From contig NC_081407.1 in assembly GCF_030272615.1 (NCBI RefSeq), forward strand, positions 442,397,213 to 442,461,212: DNA of 64,000 nt, written 5' to 3'. Shown here in pieces: positions 32,600-42,809 of this stretch. The stretch comes from Cryptomeria japonica (Eukaryota; Streptophyta; Pinopsida; Cupressales; Cupressaceae). Each line of letters starts with the position of its first letter. Within the stretch, counting starts at the first letter, position 1. Both the position numbers and the translations under genes were made by a program. A model generated the notes under the pieces. The model was not told the origin of the DNA, did not search any database, and saw only the letters and a list, made by a program, of their open reading frames with translations.

Positions 32600-33721
32600 T
32601 GTAGAAACCTAAAAATGTCTCATTAATTCTACACTAATTATTCGTTTATTTAATCAAGTAATTCTTTAATTATTTGAGTAAACTAACCATTTCTTCTAAT
32701 CATCGCCCTTCAACACTCCTAATTATTCTATTTCTATTCTCAAATCATTTTAATCAGTTAACCATATCTCAATTACTAGTTAAATATCAATTATTTAATT
32801 AATTACAACCTTTTCCTTAGTTAAATAATCTTTATTATTTAATTAATTCTATTTCCTAAGTTTAAATAATTTCAAATAAATTATTTAAATTAATTAATTA
32901 AATTTCTCCATTTCCCCAAATTTTAATTCCATCTAATTTCATTTCATATTTCCTCAAATTCGAATTTCATATCATTTCATCTAATTCCAAATCATCAAAT
33001 TCACATTTCCCCAAATCTGAATTTCAGTTAATTTCATGTGCATTTCAGCATTCGAATGACCAAATTCAAATTGAAAATGAAAATCAAATTCAATTTCAAA
33101 TTCCTACAACACATACTAAAATCGGAAGTGATTGATCAAATCAGTTGTCTAATCAGTTAACTCAGTTAACTCATCAATCATCCTTTTTAACTCTCAAGCA
33201 CCTTTTTCTGACTAATCCATCTATTCAGTCTACTGATCAATCAATCCACTTATCTCTCCAATCAATTCAATCTGCTAATCAATCAATCCAGTCAACTAGC
33301 TAGTTTATTCAGTCTATTGGTCAATCAATTGAGTCCACTCTCCCATCAATTTTGTTAACAGATCAATCTAATAAGTTAACTGATCAATCTAAATCAAGTA
33401 TTTGTTAACTTAAACCTCCTCTATGTTGAAAATCTATAAATTCAACCTCTTTGCTCAACTCATTCTAGAATCACAGTCTTCAAACAATTGTCTAATCTAT
33501 GGAGGAATCCCAGTACAATACCTAAGAGCCACCTACAAGCACAATTCAAAGAAGCACAATGGAAGCCACGATGCAGGATGAGGGAGTTTCATTTATTTGA
33601 ATTTATTCTTATCTTGTGTTAATTTCTATTTGTTTATGTTTGAAATTGCTTTGATAGTTAAGGATTTGGTGATTCGTCCTTATTTTCTATTTCTGCATTA
33701 ATGATTTTTAAGCATGAAACA
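32600..33721 (+). repeat. 5' LTR of element C
   Basis: 1122 bp, TGTAGAAACC to ATGAAACA. It aligns along its whole length with the split 3' LTR. It carries a run of TGATCAATC/ATCAATCA segments at 33120-33400. Confidence 0.9.
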
Positions 33722-33769
33722 TTTGGTGAACCCAACGTGAACTAACAACAATTTGAAATTTTTTGTGTC

Positions 33770-34265
33770 CCTGGAGGTTTCCATTTCTGGAAAGTCCATT
33801 TTTGGCATGTTTCCGTTTTTGGAAAGTTTCCATTTTTTGCAGGTTTCCATTTCTGAAAAGTTTCCATTTTTGTAGGTTTCCATTTTTGGAAAGTTTCTAT
33901 TTTTGGTAGGTTTCCATTTCTGGAAGGTTTCCATTTTTGCAGGTTTTCGTTTTTGGAAAGTTCCCATTTTTTGCAGGTTTCCATTTTTTGGCAGGTTTCC
34001 CCTTCTGGAAAGTTTCCATTTTTGGCAGGTTTATGTTTTTGGAAAGTTTCATTTTTGGTAGGTTTCCATTTTTGGAAAGTTTCGTTTTTGACAGTTTTTC
34101 ATTTCTAGAAAGTTTTCATTTTTTGCAGGTTTCCACTTCTGGAAAGTTTCCATTTTTGGGAGGTTTCCATTTTTTGTAAGTTTCCATTTTTGGGAGGTTT
34201 GTGTTTCTGAAAAGTTTCCATTTCTAGAAAGTTTCTTTTTTTTGCCAATTTCCATTTTTAGCAAG
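33770..34265. repeat. Minisatellite, 20-22 bp unit, about 22 copies
   Basis: Alternating GGAAAGTTTCCATTTTTGG and CAGGTTTCCATTTCT units run for almost 500 bases in element C's leader. GGAAA..TTTCC gives each unit a short palindrome. Open frames occur on both strands as a consequence of the unit length. Confidence 0.9.
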
Positions 34266-34724
34266 TTACTCATGTAAAAAAAAGAAAAGAAAAAACTCTA
34301 TTCTTTCATTTTTCTTAAATTGTAGTCTTTTAGTGTTCTATTTTATAACAGATCATTGATAAACACCTAAGCAAATTTTTGTAACCAAAGGAAGGAAATT
34401 ACGCTGGATAGCCCCCATGTGTCTACTAACGTTATTTTATCTATAGGGTTAGAGTAGAGAACTTCTTTTGGTGCTTTTAAAAAGAACAAAATCAAATTAT
34501 TTCATGTTCTTTCACAAATTGCTATAAAGGTTAAAAATGAACACCATGCCTGTGTGGAGCAACATCTCCACTTAGAATAGAAAATCATTGCAATGGAAGG
34601 ATAAAAATGACTTTGTTTTTCGTGTCTTCGAAGGGATAGGTATTATGTTCTCCCCTTCAATAGGTGATTAGAAAACTAGACCCTCTTCTTTTATGCTTCT
34701 AGTAAATTTTTGTACTTACATCCT

Positions 34725-35160
34725 TTAGAAGGTTTGCCCTCCCGAGTTGCCCTTAGGTCGCCATTAAGACCGGTGAGAGGGGAACGACCTAAGTGGCAAT
34801 GGCTAAAGCCAAGCAATCCAAGCCACTCTAAATAAATGTGTATGCGATGAAAATAATATGCGACGAGTGTTACATGATGTCACAACGATGTTATGTCTCC
34901 CTCAGTGCATATATGGTATGTTAAAATCTGTAGAGCATAACCTCTACAGAATGGGAGACCTCCCTTAACGGAGTGTAAAACGTTGCTGATTGTGACCACT
35001 CAAAGAGAACCCTTTCTAAACACCTTAGAAATTAGAATCCCAATTGAGTCAGTAACCAGACACTTGGATTATCACAGTGCAAGGGTGGGGAAGAATCTGT
35101 CCCCAAGACACTCACCATATATCTCCTAGGATAACGGGTCAATTGAGGAGCGATCTTCTT
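34725..35160 (+). other. Conserved leader module of element C (diverged)
   Basis: GAGGGGAACGACCTAAGTGG, the following Arg/Ala-codon-poor stretch and TTATGTCTCCC align in order with element E at 49196-49330. Similarity is weaker after 34960. No conserved frame. Confidence 0.5.
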
Positions 35161-35424
35161 TGGTCTAATTTACAGAAAAAGGCAAAAAAATGAGCGCACC
35201 CTAGGGTGTGACAGAGTTGTTTGAGCTGATGGAGTATCAAGATGTAGGTTGTGGTAATACTTGTGACCTTTTGTCTTTAGAAGAGTCTGCTTGATGTGCT
35301 ATCAAATTGCCAAAATACTATAGAAAACAAAATGGGGTTTTGAAAAATATCTCAACATTCATGAGGATTTGAAAAAGTCCTTTAAACAAGTGCTCTCTTT
35401 GTTTAGTTAAATTATTTTCTTTGA

Positions 35425-37238
35425 TTGCTACTGTGTCTTTGCAACATCAACATCAACATCAACAAGATCAAATCCCTCAACAAAGTCAATTTTCAACATC
35501 AACAAGATCAAACCCCTCAACAAAATCAAGTTTCAATATCAACAAGATCAAAACCCCGCAACAAACAAGCTTGTCAAGATCAACAAATAAATCAAACATT
35601 GCAACATTCTAGAAATGGAGAAAACATCTTACATGTTGTCATCTTAGGTCCAAACCAATCAAGCAACATCATGGATTGGCGTTATGCATTTCGTAGGGAA
35701 GGTGAAGAATTCATCCCTTTCATTCCTATTCCAACACCATCCATAGAAACCTTAGCCCAACAAATCAATACTTTGCAACAACAAATGAGAGACATGACTA
35801 GTCCTAGCAACCATAGGGGCTGGTTAAAAAACATGATGAGGGAGGTGATAACCACGAGGGAATCATTATCAAGCCAACCTTCTTCTTCTTGTGAGACCAT
35901 TCAAACATGCCAACCTTCATTCTTCAACAAAGTCATTCCTACCTCAACTCAACCAACATTAGAGTCATGTCAACCTTCTTTCAACCCAACATATCAATCA
36001 AACCAATCATATCAACCCAACATTCAAAGTACCTCTTTCAACCCAAGTCAAACCTCTTACAACCAAATCAAACCCCATTTAATCAAAGTCCAAATCAAAA
36101 TTCACACCAACCCAACATTCAAACCTCTTCTAACCAAAATCAAACCCCTTTCAACCAAAGTCCAAATCAAAATTCATTCAACCAAAATCAAACCTCCTTC
36201 ACCCAAAACCAAAACTCTTTGAACCCAAACCAAATCTCTTTCAACCAAAGTCCAAATCAACCATATCTATCCACTATTTCATCATCCCCTGAAGTCACAC
36301 AAGACCAATCCACACCATCTCTACCCAATAACACAATCTCCCAAGGGGTATCGATAGCACAAATCTAATCTAATTCAAGTCATGATTTAGAGGATCTCAT
36401 TCAAAATCCTTCCTCATCAAGTCAAAAGGTTGAAACCTTCCAAAAATCTCCCATGCAAACTCCCCCATGTCAGGAGGACAATCCAAAATTAGAAGAAATC
36501 AATCATGAAATAAATCAAGATCAAGAACAAACCTTTTCATCATACCCAATTTTTTATCAAGATCTCGTCGACCAAGAGTCTTATGACGATCCCCTCATTC
36601 ATTTCTATTCCACTCATGATAACACCCTTGTTCCGCAAGAGCAAGATGTTCTTTCAAGTACCATCCAACATCCACCTCCTAAACAAGATCCCATTATCAT
36701 TTCTCCTAGTCTCCCTTATGATTCCAATACACAAGTTGTTCATGAACCCCTTATCAATGAAATCACCAATCTAGATCATACTACACAGGACAACTTGTCA
36801 ACAATTGTATGTGCGCCATCATCAAATGCCAATGTGGTGACAAAAACAAGCATAGCACTAGCTATTGAAATCAACACCCAAATTGTTACATCATCTTCTT
36901 CAAGCACAAGCATAACACCAGCTAATGAAATCAACACCCAAATTGTTTCATCATACTCTTCAAGTGCATCAATAAAAATAGGCATAACACCTGCTCATAT
37001 CACAAATTCGAAACCAAATTCTATTTGCCTCATACACCCACACTTGAAAAACTGGGGGCAAGAAGATTTACCACAGTTGAATTGGTTTGAAAATAAGGAG
37101 GCTATAGCAGAAACTGTACATGAAAGACTCCCAGCCGCATATCCTATTGAAAAATACAAGTTCATCCAACTCTTCAAACAAAGACCAACAAATTATCTAC
37201 ACAAAGTTCATACCAACTCAATAACAACATGCACCTAA
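35425..37238 (+). pseudogene. Asn/Gln/Ser-rich ORF of element C (gag-position protein)
   Basis: Three open stretches (35425-36222, then 35907-36368 in another frame, then 36453-37238) form one coding region of about 600 residues with one frameshift in the repeated part and one TAA (36366-36368). The N-terminal part includes MDWRYAFRREGEEFIPFIPI and a short coiled coil (IETLAQQINTLQQQMRDM). The middle repeats NQTPFNQSPNQNSFNQNQ and is Asn/Gln-rich, prion-like in composition. The C-terminal part has an internal repeat (EINTQIVTSSSSST, EINTQIVSSYSSSA) and ends with a more ordered segment with NWGQEDLPQLNWFENKEAIA. It lies where gag would be, but no capsid or zinc knuckle is seen. Function unknown. 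Confidence 0.6.
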
Positions 37239-40200
37239 AAAGATATTACATCTAAGGGTGGGTTCATTTCAATTTTTAGTACAAAATTTGCATATTTCTT
37301 TACTGCATTGCATATCTCCATTTCAGAGTGCATCATAGTTGCTTGCATATCACCATTGCACAACATATTGCTGCATATCATTATTGCTTTCTCATATAGT
37401 TGCATCAATAAAACATGATGATTGTCTGAGTTATTCACCTATTTGCACTGAAAGGAACGAAGGTTGTCTCATTTCCTAGATACTTGTTCATGAAGTCTTT
37501 AGGAGGCCTTTAGTCATTCATCTTCAACGTCACATTGTGATTAAGCTTTATCCTTGGTTGAGTATAAGTTTCACTATCAAGTCTTATTACCCAATATCTA
37601 TCAATTGTTATATCTCACACATAAATCAAAAGCTCTAAGTCATTACAGATACCTAGTTGGTCATGTGGCTAGTTAAAAATCCAATATTCTGCTTCAATGC
37701 CATTGTAATTGTCATACCCAAGTAGGTCTCATTACTTACAAGTCAAGGCAAGAAAATAAAAGAAAAAAGTGTTATATCAATCTCAAGGCAAAACAAAAAA
37801 AATGATATATTACTGAAATATCACGCATACAAGTGTGACAAAAAAAAGCTTGACTATGGGAACATGCAAGTAACTCCATCGGGGCCATGGACGCCTACTC
37901 GCAATGGAGCAATTTTTGAGAGATTATAGTGCATAAACTCATCGGAGCTCTAAAAGCTTTCTAGCAGCAAGGCTCTATCGAGGTTGCTTTTGAAGTCAGA
38001 ATAACTCACGTAGCTAGCCACATAGGATTCCAAGGGTCTTTGATGGTTATAAAAGTTGGAATGAACTCAATTGCACACACATGGGCAAAAGAAGATCAAA
38101 ATTTCAAGATTTGATGGAGAAGTTTTTCGTGCCTCCATTCATAAATCTTGGTTACATAGTGTGTTAGGTTGGATGGTCTAAGTCTTTTGAGAATGGATTG
38201 AACTCCTATCTCTGAAACGTTTCGTACCTTTAATCCAATTAGTACATTTCAGAATGAAAGACACACACACTCATCTTTGTTCAAATAGGAACTGCATTTT
38301 TGTCATGCATCCTGCATTAGCATAACTCATATAAAAAACTCATTGTCTCCACCGCATTATGCATCATCATGTTGTCATCATAGGTCCGCATACTTGGGGG
38401 CATAACTGAAAAAATTCTAAAAATCATAAAAAGTCATGAAAAAATCAATAAAAAACATTCAGATAAAGTCTTGAAAAAATCAATAAAAAAAAAAATCAGA
38501 TAAAGTCATGAAAAAAAGCAATAAAAAACTTTCACAAAATGTCATGAAGAAATTAAAAAATCAGAGCAAGAAAGCATGTGCCATCCATCAAATCAAATCA
38601 ACAACAAGAAAACTCTCAAAGTCTACAATCAAACTGATCACTGTCTTGTTAATCAATCAAACTCTATCAAACATCAACATGTCTTATACAAGGAAGGGTA
38701 CACTCGAAACCAGACAGATTGGTCTTATACGGGGTACTCACTCTTTGAAACCAGACATTCCTATCAATGATCACACAAATCAAAACAATGACATAGATTA
38801 GTATGACTGCTGGATTTGTCCAAATTAGACTTATCTTTATCAATTAATGGCAGGTCATGTTTCATCAATACCAAAAACATTTGAAAACCATAAAAATACC
38901 AAAACATTCGAAAAAGTCCAGGAAAAAATAAAAATCAGAAAACATCAAAACCATAACAAAAACATTCAAATACGATCCTCAAAAAAGCACAAAAACATTG
39001 ATAAAATACCCAAAACCCCTAAACATCGAAAAACTCTTAAAAAACAAATTAAAAAATCAGAAAACATCAAAAACTTGCAATAACATGTCTCGCAAGAATC
39101 GAATATCCTAGCAGCTATCCAACAAACACTTCACACGAAGTTAAACAAAGGATACAACTATCTTGTCAAAACATCTGCAATCAAGCTGATCAGTTGTCTA
39201 ATCTATCGAATCACTATAAAACTATCAACGTGATCAACATCTTGTCTTAAACAGAATCGGTACACTCGAAACCAAACAGGTCAGTCTTAAATGGGGTCCA
39301 AAACTTCTGAAACCAGACATTATCAAAATCACATCAAGCAATCACACAAAGACACAAATCAGTATGGTTGTTGCATTTTGTTCTAGTTGGTTTTATCTTT
39401 TATCAATTGGCAAAGATCATTTCTTTTAGCTACTCAAGGATGTCCAAAAAGTGACTAGAGGAGCCATAATGGGCATGATCCTTTTCTTTGTTTGTTGTTT
39501 GTGGTTTGAACCAATGAATTTTTGGGGCAATTTCTCTAGTGGGTAACTGTGATAGGAACATTCAGCTTGTGAATGCCACACACACCTTGACCCCTAGCAT
39601 GATTCCCAGAATGGAGGGTTCATTCCTTGTCTACTACGTGTTTGTTCTTTGTAATGAGATATCTATGCATCTTGGTTCCTCATGCCCTGGTGTACAAAGC
39701 TTCATTGTTACATAATAAGGGTCAATGATGAAAATGTATTGCACTACGAATAAGGACAAGAAGACTATTTACCATCAATCAAATCATCATCATATCATTT
39801 CAATTCATACCAATTGTTTCTGATCTCATCATGTTAATTGTCTCTTCAGATCATTCTCTCATCAAGCATGTTTCTTCTTGAATCAACCTTTTCAATTCTT
39901 TCCAATCATTCATTTCATTTAATAACATCTCTCTCATCACTTAATTTCAATCTTTTCATCTATCATTTCAATATTTCTATCTATCAATCAATTATTTTGC
40001 ATTACTCATCATATTTTGATCTATCATTTGTCTTATACAAGATTTATCCTTCCTGAAACTAGACGTGCTCATCTATCTTTGTCTTATATAGGATTAGTCC
40101 TTCCTGAAACCAGGCACGATCATCTATCCTCATCTTATACAGGATGTATCCTTCCTAAAACCAGATGTTTTGATCATTTTTGTCTTATACAGGATGTTTC

Positions 40201-40481
40201 CTTCTTGAAACCAGACTTTATCTTTATCTTTATCAATCCAATCCTATCAAATCAATCAATACACAAATCACTTCAACCATTTCTTTTCTATAATCAAACT
40301 CATTCATGTCATCAAGTTAACCATTCTTCCATCTCTCATCTAACATTCTTCTTCTTTCGAGAGATCATTCATGCCTTCAATGCACAAACAATCTCTCGAG
40401 GGGGCATTATACCCTAGTGTCATTGAGGCATACTGGGCAACAAAAAAAATCGTTTTCTTTGAAACAACGTCATTTTGACAT
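37239..40481 (+). other. Non-coding 3' region of element C with motif arrays
   Basis: No supported gene. It contains A-rich repeats AAAGTCATGAAAAAATCAAT (38400-38570), a related CAAAAACATTC-rich stretch (38870-39080), and eight copies of a TCTTATACA..GAAACCAGAC motif (38680-40216). Confidence 0.6.
38680..40216 (+). repeat. Eight dispersed copies of a TCTTATACA...GAAACCAGAC motif
   Basis: Copies come in pairs at about 38680-38770 and 39240-39325, and in a tandem group of four at 40022-40216 (unit about 50 bases). Each begins GTCTTA(T/A)A and ends GAAACCAGAC. In the last copy GTTTC...GAAAC and GTCT...AGAC can pair, giving a nested hairpin. Confidence 0.75.
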
Positions 40482-40500
40482 TGTCTCAAAGAGGGTCAAA
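40482..40500 (+). other. Polypurine tract of element C
   Basis: CTCAAAGAGGGTCAAA abuts the 3' LTR start. Element E has TCTCAAAGAGGGGCAAAA at the same place. Confidence 0.75.
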
Positions 40501-40698
40501 TGTAGACACCTAAAAATATCTCATTAATTCATTAATTATTCGTCTACTTAATTAAGTAATTCTTTAATTATTTGATTAAACTAACTATTTCTTCTAATCA
40601 TTGCCCTTCAACACTCCTAATTATTTTATTTCTATTCTCAAATCCTTTTAATCAATTAACCATATCTCAATTATTAATTAAATATCAATTATTTAGTT

Positions 40699-41189
40699 TG
40701 TTGGTGTAAATAATTATTCATCATGGATATTATTACACTTACTTAAGTTTACTTAGGATAATGCATTTCATAGTAGTTTGGATATGAGACACTTGGGTGT
40801 TTGTGCCACATTGGGATAGTGTGTGTAGGAGAAATTCCACCTCTTATGGTGTTGATCTTGTTATTATACTATCATATCCACTTATTGTGGAGTGATAATT
40901 CCACCTTCGGTGGGTGATCCACCTCATGTGAAATATTATATTATTTCTCCTACCTACCCACACCTATTTCCTACCTACCCTTGTTTCTTATTGAGCCACA
41001 TGTCATATTTGTGTGCTCATACATCCATATGGCCTTGCCTATATAAGCAGGCCTCTATTCATTGTATGGGGGATAATCCAGTTGATTGTTGATCATTTTC
41101 TATTGATGAGAATACAGTTTATTCTTGTCCTATATTGTGTCTCTATCTTGTACATTTCATTGACCTCTTGATCTTGGCAAAATCCAACA
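40699..41189 (+). repeat. 5' LTR of element D
   Basis: 491 bp, TGTTGGTGTA to AATCCAACA. A TATA box CTATATAAGC is at about 41039-41048, so transcription probably begins near 41070. Confidence 0.95.
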
Positions 41190-41202
41190 TGGCATTAGAG
41201 CC
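41190..41202 (+). other. Primer-binding site of element D
   Basis: TGGCATTAGAGCC follows the LTR directly. It differs at two positions from the initiator-Met PBS TGGTATCAGAGCC. Confidence 0.85.
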
Positions 41203-41552
41203 ATTGGGGCTTCATTGATTCGTCTTGAAGAGACATTATTGCAACGTCAAGAGGCAGATTTGAGGAGCATCATCATTTGGAGGCGTCCTAAACCAGATCC
41301 GACCTCGCCATTGCGTCCAGAAGGTCATTTCCATGAATTTTGGTTATAAAGTTGGCCTATTTTGGTGAGAAATTTTTTTTCCCCAATTTTGCTTATATTG
41401 TACGGATTTTCGAAATATTATTATATTTTTCAGAAAATTTTATTTATTTTTCTGAAAAATATTTTTTTCAAAAATTAGAAAGCAAAAAAAAAATCAGAAA
41501 AATATTTTGTCAAAAATAAAAAAAAACTGAAAAAGCAAAAAAAATCAAAAAA

Positions 41553-42180
41553 ATGATTTTTTGGGGGGTCCGCAAACCCCCCCCCGTGACCCGCAGGTTG
41601 CAGGTGTACCTCTGTTTGCAGACTCCGTACCTGCCTGCACTGTCCCGAGCTGTCGCCGCCGTCTGCGCACCCGTACCCTCGGCTTCCGCTCCCACCGACG
41701 CCTGTAGATCTCCGCCTGTTTCCGGACCGCGTCACCTACTGCCGGAAAACCCAAGCTCCGGCATCCTCTCCAACACCGCCGCGCTCAGCTCCGGCTCCTC
41801 CCGCGAGCCGACCTCCGGCAGCGCCCCACGTCCTCGCTCGGCTCCTCGTGCCGCCTCCCGACGCCCACCACCACTGCCGGCATCCCCCGCCACGCGGACT
41901 CCAGGCTGCGAATCCACACCCGCCACATGGTAGGAGGCCACTGGCCCATGGACATACAAACTGTACACACAGTCATCCGTATGGACGCCACACAATCTGC
42001 CACGCAACCTTCCGTACAGTGACAGTCAGCATTCCGTACGCACAATCAGCCTGCCGTGTCATCTGTCCGTACGGTACGGACGCCCAGTCAGCAGAGGGCG
42101 AAGTTTTTGCGACGGTCATACGGCCATCAAATTTAATCGCGTGACTTGCTGACGTCAGCGCCACATCAGCAGGGTTTGAA
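41553..42180 (+). other. GC-rich, CpG-rich leader segment of element D
   Basis: An abrupt GC-rich block between AT-rich sequences. Its 3' half repeats CCGTA(C/T): TCCGTATGGACG, TTCCGTACAGTG, TTCCGTACGCAC, TCCGTACGGTACGG (about 41975-42085). Frames are open on both strands because stop codons are rare at this composition; I do not call a gene. It could be a captured host fragment or a structured leader. Confidence 0.6.
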
Positions 42181-42809
42181 AATTTTTGGACCCCCTCCCA
42201 TTTGCATTTTTTATTTTGCAGTTCAACTTTAAATGACCATAACTTGCTCATTTTTGCTCCTTTTTGGGTGCAATTTTTTTTGAAATGGGCTAGAATTTTG
42301 TGCTCTCCACAATGGTGAAGAAATTTTTTGATTTTGATGCACGGATTTTTCAGAAAATGTAGTTTTTGGTGACTGTACCTGAGTAATCCCTATTTTTGCA
42401 ACTTCAGAGGCTTCGTTTGGGGTCATACGACCTCCTTTTCAGGTGCTATTTTTTTTGAAAGTGCGTATTTTTTCCTCTACTTTCACATGATGCTATCAGA
42501 TTGATGCCATTGTAAGTATAAATTGTACTTTCAGATCTTGACCATTTTTTACTCTCTTGGTACTTATATATTTGTTTGAATCTTAGTTAGATTCATTGCA
42601 CTATTGATTGAAGTCTCTTGTATCTCATTTGAGAAGTTGTAAAATTTGCATCATAAGTCCACTTTGCCTTGTTTTGCAAGTGGCTCATTGTAATCGCACT
42701 AAGTATAAAGTGCCAAAATCATCACTTTAGGGGGGGTACTTTGATTGAGTGAATTTGGGGGGGTGTCTCTTGTGCTTTTGTGCTCTTGTGTTCCTTCCTT
42801 TTTGCTGCT

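Noticed and set aside
33698-34273. Lys/Trp/Asn-rich and Phe-rich peptides encoded by the minisatellite
   Set aside because: A repeat unit without stops gives such frames by default; there is no start context or domain.
41553-42251. Many overlapping frames on both strands in the GC-rich leader of element D
   Set aside because: High GC removes stop codons in all frames; no motif or conserved start supports a gene.
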